Positions 52,525-62,177 are shown, numbered from the stretch's first letter. The stretch: DNA of 64,000 nucleotides from an uncultured Prevotellaceae bacterium (GCA_902782305.1 CACZMV010000018.1:33100-97099); one strand, 5' to 3'. Program-made: numbers and translations. The notes: generated from the sequence alone by a model not told the origin.

Positions 52525-55500
52525 ATGGAAGATTTCGTACATCTTCATGTACATACATATTACTCGATTCTTGATGGACAATCGAGCATCAAACGGCTTG
52601 TAGACAAGGCGGTGGCTAATGGCATGCGAGGTATGGCCATTACCGATCACGGCGACATGTTCGGCATCAAAGAGTTTCACGACTATGTAATCGGTGTCAA
52701 CAAAGGACGAAAGAAAGAAGGGCTGGAACCCTTTATACCGATTTTCGGTTGCGAGATGTATGTGTCTCGCTATGGCTCTAAATTGCTGAAAGGTGACAAA
52801 AAGCACCAAAGCGGTTACCACCTTATTGTATTAGCCAAGAACTACAAGGGCTACAAGAACCTGATTAAGCTGGTCAGCAACTCGTGGGTTGACGGCTACT
52901 ATATGCGTCCTCGTACTGATCGTGAGGATTTGGAGAAATATCATGAGGGTTTGATAGTATGCTCTGCCTGTATTGCAGGTGAGGTGCCCCATAAGATACT
53001 GGAAGGCGATATTGCCGGAGCCCGTGAGGCTATAGAGTGGTATCATCGTGTGTTTGGCGACGACTATTATCTGGAGTTACAGCGTCATGAGGTGAAAGAC
53101 CCCAGTCTCAGGGCTAATCGTGAAACCTTCCCCTTGCAGCAGAAAGCCAATAAGGTGCTGATAGAACTGGCTCATGAATATGGCATCAAACTGGTTTGTA
53201 CCAATGATGCCCACTTTGTGGATCAGGAGAATGCTGAGGCTCATGACCATCTGCTTTGTCTATCCACTGGTAAGGATTTGGATGATCCGACCCGTATGCT
53301 TTATTCTAAGCAGGAGTGGTTTAAGACGCGTGAGGAGATGAACGAGGTGTTTGCTGACGTGCCTGAAGCATTATCCAATACCTTAGAGATATTAGATAAG
53401 GTAGAGACGTACAGTCTGGATCATGACCCTATCATGCCTTTCTTCCCTATTCCCGAATCGTTTGGTACAGAAGAGGAGTGGCGTAAGAAGTTCACAGAAG
53501 AAGACCTGTTTAAGGAATTCACTTGTGATGAGAATGGCGAGAACCAGTTGCCACAAGAAGAGGGAGAGAAGAAAATCAAGAAGTTGGGTGGCTATGATAA
53601 GTTGTATCGCATCAAGTTCGAGGCCGACTACTTGGCCAAGCTTGCTTACGAGGGTGCTGCTCGTCGTTATGGGACGCCACTTCCCAAGGAGGTTGACGAC
53701 CGTGTGCGCTTCGAGTTGCACATCATGAAGACGATGGGTTTCCCTGGTTACTTCTTGATAGTGCAGGACTTCATCAACTCTGCCCGCGATGAATTGGATG
53801 TCATGGTAGGACCAGGACGTGGCTCGGCAGCAGGTTCCGTAGTTGCCTATTGCTTAGGAATCACGAAGATTGACCCGTTGAAATACGACTTGCTGTTTGA
53901 GCGTTTCCTGAATCCTGACCGTATCTCGTTGCCTGATATCGATACTGACTTCGATGACGATGGTCGTGGACGCGTGCTGAAATGGGTGGAAGATAAGTAT
54001 GGTCATGAGAACTGTGCACACATCATCACCTATGCCACGATGGCCACCAAGAACTCTATTAAAGATGTGGCACGTGTGGAGAAAGTGCCCTTGAGTGTTG
54101 TCAATGCCTTGTGTAAGGCTATTCCCGACCGTTTGCCAGAGGGCATGAAGATGAATCTGCCCAATGCGATAAAATGTACCCCAGAACTTCGTGATGCTGA
54201 GGCTAGCAATGATGCTGCGTTGCGTAACTCTATTAAATATGCCAAGATGCTTGAGGGTACCGTTCGTGGAACGGGTATTCATGCCTGTGGATTTATTATC
54301 TGTCGCGATCCGATTAGTGATTGGGTGCCTGTATCAACGGCTGATGACCCTGACTTCAAGGATACCAAGACCAATTGTACGCAGTACGACGGTCATGTGA
54401 TTGAGTCAACAGGACTGATTAAGATGGACTTCCTGGGACTGAAGACGCTTTCGGAGATGAAGGAAGCCTGTGCCGTCATCAAGCAGACCCGAGGCATTGA
54501 CGTCGATTTGGATAATATTCCCATTGACGACCCCAAGACGTTCGAACTGTACCAGCAAGGGCGCACCATTGGTACCTTCCAGTTTGAGTCAAACGGTATG
54601 CAGAAGTACCTGCGTGAGTTGCATCCAACGGTTTTCGAAGACCTGATAGCCATGAACGCGCTCTATCGTCCAGGCCCTATGGATTATATTCCATCCTTTA
54701 TTGCCCGTAAGAATGGTAAGGAGGAAATCAAATACGATATTCCCTGCATGGAGAAGTATCTGAAGGATACCTACGGCATTACCGTCTATCAGGAGCAGGT
54801 GATGTTGCTGTCACGACAATTGGCTGACTTTACCCGTGGTGAGAGTGATGCCCTGCGTAAGGCGATGGGTAAGAAGAAAAAGGATATCGTTGACGCGATG
54901 AAACCTAAGTTCATTGAGGGTGGAAAGAGAAACGGACACGATGAGAAGGTGCTCGACAAGATATGGGCCGACTGGGAGAAGTTTGCTTCTTACGCCTTCA
55001 ACAAGTCGCATGCTGCCTGCTACTCATGGGTAGCCTATCAGACGGCTTACCTGAAAGCCAACTATCCTGCGGAGTTCATGGCAGCTATCATGTCAAGACG
55101 TCGCGACCAGATAACGGAAATCACCAAGTTGATGGATGAATGCAAGGCGATGGGTATTGCCACGCTAGGTCCTGATGTGAACGAGTCGTACCAGAAGTTT
55201 GGTGTGAACAAGAAAGGTGAAATTCGATTCGGACTGGCTGCCATCAAGGGTATGGGCGATGGTGTGGCTCAGGCTATCATTGATGAGCGCGAAAGCAACG
55301 GACCTTATAAGGACATCTTCGACTTCGTTCAGCGTATCAACTTTGGTCAGGTCAACCGCAAGGCTATCGAGGCATTGGCGTTGAGTGGTGGCTTCGACTC
55401 GTTTGGTATCCGTCGTGAGGATTTCTTCGCACTGAATGCTAAAGGCGAGACCTTTATCGATACCATCATGCGCTATGGTCAGACCTATCAGACAGAAAAG

Positions 55501-56241
55501 CAGGAGATGCAGAATTCACTTTTCGGTGGCTTCGATGGTATTGAAATCCAGACTCCTCCTCTGTTGAAATCAGAAGCGAAGTGGAGCGATATTGAACGAC
55601 TGAATAAAGAACGCGAGCTGGTGGGTATCTACCTTTCAGCTCATCCCTTGGATGAATACAAGATAGTACTTGACAACCTATGTAACACCCGATGTGACGA
55701 ATTGGCAGACTTGGCTAAGTTGAGCGACCGCGAGGATGTTATTCTGGGTGGAATTGTCACAGGAGTGAAGACCGGCTTTACCAAGACGAGCAAACCCTAT
55801 GGTGTCGTGACACTCGAAGACTTCAATGGGTCGGGCGAACTGTTTTTGATGGGCGAAGAATGGGGACAACGTTCAGGCATGTTTACCATTGGTGCCTCAG
55901 TCTATGTTACAGGTAAGGTGCAACCTCGTTTCCAATATAATGAGAACGGCCCCAAAGACCTGAAGATAACAGGTGTGGAGTTCCTCCAGACGGTAAAGGA
56001 TAAGGCTATAGACCGCATTACCATCTCGTTGACCACCGATTTGCTGGACGACCAAGTGGTGACAGAGTTGGGCGAACTGATAGCGGAGTATCCTGGCAAC
56101 ACGAAACTCTTCTTCCAATTGCACGACTCCATGGGAAAGAATCATGTGTTGTTACGCAGCACTACAAAGTCTGTTGATGTGAAGAGCAAACTGATTCAGT
56201 ATATCGAGCAGACAGAGGCCCTAGACTATAAGATCAATTAG
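52525..56241 (+). CDS. dnaE: DNA polymerase III alpha subunit
   Basis: A 1238-residue replicative polymerase. The PHP domain opens FVHLHVHTYYSILDG with AITDHGDMFG. The palm has GPGRGSAAGSVVAYCLGIT and the catalytic aspartates Asp471 and Asp473 in PDIDTDFDDDGRGR. YRPGPMDYIPSF, RKAMGKKK and FNKSHAACYSWVAYQTAYLKA follow, then the helix-hairpin-helix region (about 880-930) and the OB-fold (about 1070-1160). Length fits Bacteroidetes DnaE. It leads an apparent operon with trxA. Confidence 0.97.
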   Translation: MEDFVHLHVHTYYSILDGQSSIKRLVDKAVANGMRGMAITDHGDMFGIKEFHDYVIGVNKGRKKEGLEPFIPIFGCEMYVSRYGSKLLKGDKKHQSGYHLIVLAKNYKGYKNLIKLVSNSWVDGYYMRPRTDREDLEKYHEGLIVCSACIAGEVPHKILEGDIAGAREAIEWYHRVFGDDYYLELQRHEVKDPSLRANRETFPLQQKANKVLIELAHEYGIKLVCTNDAHFVDQENAEAHDHLLCLSTGKDLDDPTRMLYSKQEWFKTREEMNEVFADVPEALSNTLEILDKVETYSLDHDPIMPFFPIPESFGTEEEWRKKFTEEDLFKEFTCDENGENQLPQEEGEKKIKKLGGYDKLYRIKFEADYLAKLAYEGAARRYGTPLPKEVDDRVRFELHIMKTMGFPGYFLIVQDFINSARDELDVMVGPGRGSAAGSVVAYCLGITKIDPLKYDLLFERFLNPDRISLPDIDTDFDDDGRGRVLKWVEDKYGHENCAHIITYATMATKNSIKDVARVEKVPLSVVNALCKAIPDRLPEGMKMNLPNAIKCTPELRDAEASNDAALRNSIKYAKMLEGTVRGTGIHACGFIICRDPISDWVPVSTADDPDFKDTKTNCTQYDGHVIESTGLIKMDFLGLKTLSEMKEACAVIKQTRGIDVDLDNIPIDDPKTFELYQQGRTIGTFQFESNGMQKYLRELHPTVFEDLIAMNALYRPGPMDYIPSFIARKNGKEEIKYDIPCMEKYLKDTYGITVYQEQVMLLSRQLADFTRGESDALRKAMGKKKKDIVDAMKPKFIEGGKRNGHDEKVLDKIWADWEKFASYAFNKSHAACYSWVAYQTAYLKANYPAEFMAAIMSRRRDQITEITKLMDECKAMGIATLGPDVNESYQKFGVNKKGEIRFGLAAIKGMGDGVAQAIIDERESNGPYKDIFDFVQRINFGQVNRKAIEALALSGGFDSFGIRREDFFALNAKGETFIDTIMRYGQTYQTEKQEMQNSLFGGFDGIEIQTPPLLKSEAKWSDIERLNKERELVGIYLSAHPLDEYKIVLDNLCNTRCDELADLAKLSDREDVILGGIVTGVKTGFTKTSKPYGVVTLEDFNGSGELFLMGEEWGQRSGMFTIGASVYVTGKVQPRFQYNENGPKDLKITGVEFLQTVKDKAIDRITISLTTDLLDDQVVTELGELIAEYPGNTKLFFQLHDSMGKNHVLLRSTTKSVDVKSKLIQYIEQTEALDYKIN

Positions 56242-56309
56242 TGGCACGTTATTTGTTGTAAAGAGAATTGAGAAATAAATAGTAAATTGTTTAATTGTAA
56301 ATTAAGATT

Positions 56310-56624
56310 ATGGAAGTAACAATCACAAGCGAGAATTTCGAGAGCCTGAAGAATGGCGCACAGCCATTAGTAGTTGACTTCTGGGCAACATGGTGTGGCC
56401 CCTGCCGTATGGTTGGACCCGTCATTTCCGAGTTGGCTGAACAATTCGACGGTAAGATTACCGTAGGTAAGTGTGATGTCGAGGAGAACGAAGAGCTGGC
56501 TGTAGAGTTTGGCATTCGCAACATTCCCACCATCCTTTTCTTCAAGAACGGTCAGGTGGTTGACAAGATGGTAGGCGCACAGCCTAAGGCAAAGATCGAG
56601 GAGAAGTTCCAGTCATTACTCTAA
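56310..56624 (+). CDS. trxA: thioredoxin
   Basis: 104 residues; active site WCGPC at 28-32 (FWATWCGPCRMVGP) and the cis-proline region RNIPTILFFKNGQVVDKMVGA. It reduces protein disulfides and can donate electrons to many enzymes. It starts 68 bases after dnaE and is followed by a small gene 3 bases on. Confidence 0.96.
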   Translation: MEVTITSENFESLKNGAQPLVVDFWATWCGPCRMVGPVISELAEQFDGKITVGKCDVEENEELAVEFGIRNIPTILFFKNGQVVDKMVGAQPKAKIEEKFQSLL

Positions 56625-56627
56625 GCT

Positions 56628-56948
56628 ATGGCCAGTCTTGACGAAGAATTAAGAATAGATGCCGAGGAAGATGCCCGCGAGGCGGATTTCATCCTCAGCC
56701 AATTGCCTGCAGACCTGAAGGAGCGCTATACAAAAGACGATATCCTTCGTCTGATGGATCTCATCGTTGAGTATTACTTTGAGAGCGGTGTGCTCGATTT
56801 GGATGACGATGAGGTTGAGATTGACTTGGAGCAAGTGGCTGATGCCGTTTGCAAGAAAGCCAAGAAAGAAGGCCAGGGCGACTATAAGGCCGACGAGGTG
56901 TTCTTCGTTGTTCAGGCTGATCTAGACTATCAAGAGCAGACACTCTAG
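56628..56948 (+). CDS. small acidic protein of unknown function
   Basis: 106 residues, strongly acidic ([31 protein letters not shown]) and predicted mostly helical, without a signal peptide. I do not recognise a named family, though a similar gene after trxA appears usual in Prevotella-like genomes. It starts 3 bases after trxA, so it is translated from the same mRNA. Its last 4 bases overlap the end of the convergent tsaE. Confidence 0.7.
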   Translation: MASLDEELRIDAEEDAREADFILSQLPADLKERYTKDDILRLMDLIVEYYFESGVLDLDDDEVEIDLEQVADAVCKKAKKEGQGDYKADEVFFVVQADLDYQEQTL

Positions 56949-57382
56949 AATTTCACGAGCCTGCTACCATCCTGTTGCTCGATGATGCTGACACGTACGG
57001 CATCATCGGGCAATATTTCTTCTATCAGCTCAGGCCACTCAATGAAGCAGAGTGCTCCACTGTAGAAATAGTCTTCATAACCCATATCATAAACCTCTTC
57101 CAACTTCTTGATACGGTAGAAGTCGAAGTGATAGATACGTTGAACGTTGAACGTTGAACGTTGAATGTCATGATTATCGATACTGTATTCATTGATAATG
57201 GCGAAGGTAGGACTGGTAATGACATCCTCGACACCCAGTTCTTCGCAGATAGCCTTTACGAAGGTGGTCTTGCCTGCTCCCATCTTGCCATAGAAGGCAA
57301 AGACGCGAGCCTCGCCCATGTGTTGAATAAACTCGCGTGCTGCAGCACGTATGTTGTCTAAGTTTTCTATTCTGATTTCCAT
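56945..57382 (-). CDS. tsaE: tRNA t6A-synthesis ATPase TsaE
   Basis: 145 residues; P-loop GKMGAGKTT at 32-40, [14 protein letters not shown] and [24 protein letters not shown]. TsaE hydrolyses ATP in the complex that makes N6-threonylcarbamoyladenosine on tRNAs, normally essential. Between INEY and IYHFDFYRI the protein has an insert of about 8-10 residues ([12 protein letters not shown]) encoded by four tandem CGTTGAA heptamers (57138-57165). Loss or gain of one heptamer would shift the frame. It lies 3 bases after porX. Confidence 0.9.
   Translation of the reverse strand: MEIRIENLDNIRAAAREFIQHMGEARVFAFYGKMGAGKTTFVKAICEELGVEDVITSPTFAIINEYSIDNHDIQRSTFNVQRIYHFDFYRIKKLEEVYDMGYEDYFYSGALCFIEWPELIEEILPDDAVRVSIIEQQDGSRLVKF
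57138..57165. repeat. heptamer array inside tsaE
   Basis: CGTTGAA repeated four times without mismatch; 28 bases, so each unit changes the reading frame. Confidence 0.95.
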
Positions 57383-57385
57383 ATC

Positions 57386-58957
57386 TTATCGTTTTCTGCC
57401 TTTCATATTAATAATAGGTATAATCATCTCCTCCATCGAGATACCTCCGTGCTGGAAGGTATTGCGATAGTAGGAAACATAATAATTGTAGTTGTTGGGA
57501 TAGGCAAAGAAGTCGTCGCCTGTAGCTATCACATAGCTGGTGGATAGGTTCGGAGCAGGCAGTTGTGCCTTGTGCGGGTCTTTGATGACAAACAGGTCCT
57601 TCGAATCATACGACAGGTTCTTGCCTAGCTTATAGCGCAGATTGGTATTCGTATTGCGGTCGCCAACAATCTTCACAGGATTCGTGGTGCGAATGGAACC
57701 ATGGTCTGTGGTGATGATGACGCGATAGTCACTCTGTGACAATTGACGGAACAGGTCTGCTATTACCGAATGGCGAAACCATGATAGGGTAATGCTGCGA
57801 TAGGCCGATTCGCTGTTAGCCAGTTCGCGAACCATCTTCGATTCCGTACGGGCATGAGAGAGCATGTCGATGAAGTTGAAAACCACCACGTTCAGGTCGT
57901 TCTTCTCTAGCTCGTTCAACTGGTTCATTAACTTGTCTGCCTCTGCCGAAGTGTTGATTTTATGGTATGAGAAGGTGTTCTTTCTGCGATAACGCTCCAG
58001 TTGGGTCCTTATCAAAGGCTCCTCGTTCAGGTTCTTGCCCTCCTCTTCGTCCTCGTCAACCCACAGTTCTGGGAACATCTTTTCTATCTGTTCGGGCATC
58101 AGTCCTGAGAAGATGGCATTGCGGGCATACTGCGTAGCTGTAGGCAGAATGCTGCAATACAACGCTTCGTCTATTTCAAACTGGTCGCCAATCTCCTTCT
58201 CCAGCATCTTCCACTGGTCGTAGCGGAAGTTGTCAAGTACAATGAGGAACACCTTTTCTCCCTCATTCAACAAGGGGAATATGTTGGTTTTGAAGATTTC
58301 TGGAGAGAGGATGGGCATGCTGTCGTCCTTCGCTCCCTTGCCATCAAACTTTCCCATCCAGTCCATGTAGTTCTGCTTGATATACTTGCAGAAACCACGG
58401 TTGGCCTCCTCTTTCTGCATGTCCAGCATCTCTGTCATCTGAGAATCGGTAGCGCTCAACTCCAGTTCCCAGCGAACCAGACGCTTGTAGATGTCAGCCC
58501 ATTCTTGCCACGTCCTACAATCCATAATCTGCATGGAGAGCTGTTGAAACTGTTGTTGGTAATTGGTCTGAACCGTTTCCGTCACAATCTCCTTGCGATG
58601 GATGTTCTTCTTCAGCGACAGGAGTATCTGGTTCGGGTTCACAGGCTTTATCAAGTAGTCGGCTATCTGCTGTCCAATGGCTTGATTCATGATGTCCTCC
58701 TCTTCGCTCTTGGTCACCATCACGATAGGCACCTGAGGCGTAATCTCCTTGATGCGCTGAAGGGTCTCCAGTCCGCTCAAGCCCGGCATCATCTCGTCTA
58801 ACAATACCAAGTCGAAAGTGCGCTTCTTGCACTCCTCAATGGCATCGTTGCCGTTCGTCACGGTGACTACCTCATAACCTTTCTTCTCAAGGAAGAGCAA
58901 ATGGGCACGTAGCAATTCCATTTCATCGTCAGCCCAAAGCAGTAATCCGTTATTCAT
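57386..58957 (-). CDS. porX: PorX-like response regulator with PglZ domain
   Basis: 523 residues. Receiver domain 1-120: acidic pair Asp10-Asp11, phosphorylation site Asp54 (LVLLDEMMPG), Lys104 (YLIKPVNP). After a helical linker, a PglZ/alkaline-phosphatase-like domain holds FLIVLDNFRYDQW, SILPTATQYARNAIFSG, VVVFNFIDMLSHART and VIITTDHGSIRT. This is the layout of PorX, the regulator of type IX secretion in Porphyromonas and relatives. The partner kinase PorY is not in the window. porW lies just upstream in the same direction. Confidence 0.92.
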   Translation of the reverse strand: MNNGLLLWADDEMELLRAHLLFLEKKGYEVVTVTNGNDAIEECKKRTFDLVLLDEMMPGLSGLETLQRIKEITPQVPIVMVTKSEEEDIMNQAIGQQIADYLIKPVNPNQILLSLKKNIHRKEIVTETVQTNYQQQFQQLSMQIMDCRTWQEWADIYKRLVRWELELSATDSQMTEMLDMQKEEANRGFCKYIKQNYMDWMGKFDGKGAKDDSMPILSPEIFKTNIFPLLNEGEKVFLIVLDNFRYDQWKMLEKEIGDQFEIDEALYCSILPTATQYARNAIFSGLMPEQIEKMFPELWVDEDEEEGKNLNEEPLIRTQLERYRRKNTFSYHKINTSAEADKLMNQLNELEKNDLNVVVFNFIDMLSHARTESKMVRELANSESAYRSITLSWFRHSVIADLFRQLSQSDYRVIITTDHGSIRTTNPVKIVGDRNTNTNLRYKLGKNLSYDSKDLFVIKDPHKAQLPAPNLSTSYVIATGDDFFAYPNNYNYYVSYYRNTFQHGGISMEEMIIPIINMKGRKR

Positions 58958-59001
58958 ATCTCTAATCGTTTTATAAACGCTTTGTACCTTTAGGTCAAAG
59001 A

Positions 59002-59036
59002 ATTATCATTATCAATTATCAACTATCAACTGTCAA
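59002..59036. repeat. heptamer array (TTATCAA type) between porW and porX
   Basis: ATTATCA, TTATCAA, TTATCAA, CTATCAA, CTGTCAA in 7-base steps in the 93-base gap. Confidence 0.75.
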
Positions 59037-59050
59037 TTAGCGAATGCGCC

Positions 59051-62000
59051 CTATCTCCAAAAGTCATCATCGAACTCTATGTATCCACCGTTGTCCTCTG
59101 ATGCATCCTCTTCATCTTCCGTTTGCTGTTTGTCCTCTTTCTCCTCTTTCTGGATAATCGTTTCGGGCTCGTTCAACAATGGAATCTTAGATATCTCAAT
59201 AGGAGCCAGTTGTTTCTCGAAGAACAACTCATAGTCTGCATAGCTGAATGCCGTACCCAACAGAGGCAGGTTCTGCTCGCTGACAATGAGGCTTCGACAA
59301 TGCTTCAACAGTTCTGCCAACAATCCTCCTGCACCATGCAGCTGACGGGCATATTGGCGTGCCTCGTCGTAGCTGAGGAAACCGCTGATAATCATTCTGC
59401 AGAGTCCGTGCTGGTCTTGGTCTGTCACAATCTCAAAGTTGCGCACCAGGTAGTTGGAGAAGTTGTGCTTTGCCATCTCGTAGAGCAACTGATTCTGATT
59501 GACTGAGTCAGGTTGGTAAGCCAACAGGAATACATGATTGACGTTCAACTCTACGCTGAGCGTATCAACATGCGCAGAGTCTTGTGCCATTCTGTCAGCA
59601 TCACGCAGATGCCATACGTCGCTCAGGTCAAATGTTCCACCATGCAGTTGCCTGCCTTGCTGCACACCACGGATAATCATACCAGCCAGTTCGCTGACCT
59701 CGCTCTGTGGATATTTCTCCACCACCTGTTTCATGCGGTCGGTACATTCGGTGGCGTTTCCTTCATTCAGCAGACTCAGTCCTTCGATAAACAGAAACTT
59801 CGGACGGTGCTGTCCTAATGGGAAACGACTTGCTGACAACTGCGTGTTCGCCTTCACCTCCTCAAACTTATTCTCTTTAAAAGCATCGTAGGTGGCAGCA
59901 TACAGCGAGTCCTCAATGTGTACTCCAAAGCGTTGGTTCTCTGCAAAGTAAGGATCGCTCAGTAAGATGGTCCATTCGCTTTCAGGGAAGTCTTGCTTCA
60001 GTTTTTCCACACACTCGTCGGCTTTCTGCTGATTTCCTTGTCGTGAGTAGAGCAGGAACAGGTGATACCACGCCTCGTCGTTATGCTCATAGTCTGCATA
60101 TTGTGTGGTCAGTCGTTCCAAGTATTTGCTGCTCAGGTTCAGGTTGTCCAGCTTGTCTTTAAAGATGACGCCCGCATGGAACAAACCGTCTTTTATCAGA
60201 TTGTTACTCTCGGCAATCTGTTCTTCGGTAAACGGTATCTGGGCCAGATAGTATTCGCGCTGATGAGGGTCGTTCAGGGAGGCGGAGTCTGGTTGCTCCT
60301 TGTTATCTTTTTCTTGATTATCTAGACCGTCTGGATTATCTAGACTATCTGGTTTCTCTAGATTTTCGTTTTCTGCGGTTTCTGTGCTCCCCACTACCGT
60401 CTGGTTGGCACGCTGCCAGTTGTCTTGGTTCTCGCGCTTGCCCCATAGTCTTTGGAACACCTGCTTACCTTGGTTCACAGCCTGTGGATTATAGAAATAC
60501 CAAGCGCTCGACCCCGTTGACGAGGGCAGGGTAGGCTGGGGTGTTGTTACCTGCTGTCCCCCTCTTACCGATTGCTGTTGCAGGGTTCTTTCAGCCTCCG
60601 CTTCCTCTTGGTTGCGTCGCTCTTCCTTTTCTTTCTTTATCAGTTCGGCTATGATTTGGTCTATCACCTTGTTGCGCTCCGTTTCTGACATGTTGGCCAG
60701 TCGTTGCAGTGAGTCTTGCAACTCTACCGCACTGGTATGAGGCGCCAACTCGTCCAGTATCTTCGAACGCTCCGACAATTGCTCATAGTCCTTGCGGTCC
60801 TTGTCCAGCAATCCGATGGCTTGTCCGTAACAGCGCTGTGCATCGGCATATTTCTCTTTTTCCCAATACACATTACCCAATGTCAACAACAACACACCTT
60901 TCTCCACTCCGCTGCGCGTAGCCTTCTCACATCCTGTTTCGTAGGCTTCTATGGCGTGCAGGGTGTCTTCCTGCGACAGATACGTGTTGCCGATGGCATA
61001 GTAAACCTGATCCAGATAGTCCTTGTTGTTGTCCGATGCTGCCATCCTTTTCAGCTTCTTGATTTTACGCTGATGGTCCATGGTGGGCAACACCTCCGTT
61101 TGGGCTATGCGGGCGTTGAACTCCAATTCGTAGGGAGGGTTCAGTCTGACAACGTGCTTAAAAGCCTCGTAGGCTTGGTCTTTATGTCCCAGGATGGTTT
61201 GCAACTGTCCCATCAGGAACCACTCACGGGCTTTCTGCTTCCTTCTGCGTTCGTGCTTGATGGCCTTGCGCAGATATTGCGTGGCCTCCTCGTAGCGTCC
61301 GCTGTGTATGTAATAGTCGGCATACGTGTAGTCCCAGTCCTTCACAGCCCGGAAGTCCATCGAGTCGCGCTGTTGCTTGGTAATGATGTCTTCAGCGTCG
61401 TATAGCCAATCCAATTCTGTGTAGCTCTTGGCCAACCAGGCACGCGCTATGCCGAGTATGGCAGGCTGTGTCTGATACAGTCGTGCCATATAGGAAAAGG
61501 TGGCTGCAGCTTCTTCAAACTCACCCTTTTGGAATTGCGACTTACCCATCAGCAGCCAGGCTCGCCAGAGGAAAGGGTTGTATTCGCGACGACCCAACCA
61601 CTCAATGTCCTTTTCCGTCTTGCGACGGTCCTTTTTCCATTCCGGTCTGCGCTTGATGCTGTGTTGCTTAATGGCTTTCTGCGATTTCTCTATGGCGCGG
61701 TCAAACTGCCCTTTGCCTAGGTCGCGACTCTGCTTGTTGCCCACCGCATAGAGTGGAATCAGCTCTGTACAGTTGTCGCGGTTGCCGTTTTCCTTTTCTA
61801 TACTACCTTCTATGAAAGCCTGTGAACCATTGAAGTAAGTGTTATATTTGGCAGTAAACGCTTGCCAGAACCTGCTTTGTGGCGTGTTTTTCTTCGTCGA
61901 ACAGCTTGCCAGCAGCAAGGCTGCTGATGTAAGAAGTAAGAGGTAAGAGGTAAGAGACGATTTCACTCCTTCCGTCTTACAGCCACCTTCTTCCTTCTTC

Positions 62001-62170
62001 CTTCTTCCCTCTTCCTTCAAATCGGCCAGTTTGCAGTCCTTCCTGCTGGTGCACGATGCACAGTCGTCCTCTTTGTTAACGATAGGCTCGTCGCTACTGC
62101 CTATCGAGAAGATGGCAGCTATAGCGCCCAGCGCTACTAACGATAAGATGGCTATCAGCAGGAATTGCAT
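59051..62170 (-). CDS. porW: PorW/SprE-like TPR lipoprotein with a fused N-terminal membrane module
   Basis: 1039 residues in one frame. From about residue 91 on it matches PorW/SprE of type IX secretion: CSTKKNTPQSRFWQAFTAKYNTYFNG, many TPR helices, then SSAWYFYNPQAVNQGKQVFQRLWGKRENQDNWQR and a second TPR set. A lipobox LLASC ends at Cys90. Unexpectedly, residues 1-54 are another module: a membrane helix and a Cys-rich stretch (MQFLLIAILSLVAL; DDCASCTSRKDCKLADLKEE). The join (55-86) is encoded by two heptamer arrays. A GTG at 61964-61966 would start a normal lipoprotein signal (VKSSLTSYLLLLTSAALLLASC in two parts), so two products are possible. Confidence 0.85.
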   Translation of the reverse strand: MQFLLIAILSLVALGAIAAIFSIGSSDEPIVNKEDDCASCTSRKDCKLADLKEEGRRKKEEGGCKTEGVKSSLTSYLLLLTSAALLLASCSTKKNTPQSRFWQAFTAKYNTYFNGSQAFIEGSIEKENGNRDNCTELIPLYAVGNKQSRDLGKGQFDRAIEKSQKAIKQHSIKRRPEWKKDRRKTEKDIEWLGRREYNPFLWRAWLLMGKSQFQKGEFEEAAATFSYMARLYQTQPAILGIARAWLAKSYTELDWLYDAEDIITKQQRDSMDFRAVKDWDYTYADYYIHSGRYEEATQYLRKAIKHERRRKQKAREWFLMGQLQTILGHKDQAYEAFKHVVRLNPPYELEFNARIAQTEVLPTMDHQRKIKKLKRMAASDNNKDYLDQVYYAIGNTYLSQEDTLHAIEAYETGCEKATRSGVEKGVLLLTLGNVYWEKEKYADAQRCYGQAIGLLDKDRKDYEQLSERSKILDELAPHTSAVELQDSLQRLANMSETERNKVIDQIIAELIKKEKEERRNQEEAEAERTLQQQSVRGGQQVTTPQPTLPSSTGSSAWYFYNPQAVNQGKQVFQRLWGKRENQDNWQRANQTVVGSTETAENENLEKPDSLDNPDGLDNQEKDNKEQPDSASLNDPHQREYYLAQIPFTEEQIAESNNLIKDGLFHAGVIFKDKLDNLNLSSKYLERLTTQYADYEHNDEAWYHLFLLYSRQGNQQKADECVEKLKQDFPESEWTILLSDPYFAENQRFGVHIEDSLYAATYDAFKENKFEEVKANTQLSASRFPLGQHRPKFLFIEGLSLLNEGNATECTDRMKQVVEKYPQSEVSELAGMIIRGVQQGRQLHGGTFDLSDVWHLRDADRMAQDSAHVDTLSVELNVNHVFLLAYQPDSVNQNQLLYEMAKHNFSNYLVRNFEIVTDQDQHGLCRMIISGFLSYDEARQYARQLHGAGGLLAELLKHCRSLIVSEQNLPLLGTAFSYADYELFFEKQLAPIEISKIPLLNEPETIIQKEEKEDKQQTEDEEDASEDNGGYIEFDDDFWR
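60316..60369. repeat. 18-base repeat in porW
   Basis: Three 18-base units starting at 60316, 60334 and 60352 (GATTATCTAGACCGTCTG type) encode an acidic Asn/Asp/Pro-rich linker (KPDSLDNPDGLDNQ). The period keeps the frame. Confidence 0.8.
61930..61957. repeat. heptamer array 1 in porW
   Basis: TAAGAAG, TAAGAGG, TAAGAGG, TAAGAGA; it encodes the start of the lipoprotein signal helix on the minus strand. Confidence 0.88.
61986..62018. repeat. heptamer array 2 in porW
   Basis: CCTTCTT x3, CCCTCTT, then CCTTC; it encodes the KEEGRRKKEEGG linker on the minus strand. Confidence 0.88.
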
Positions 62171-62177
62171 CTTTTAA

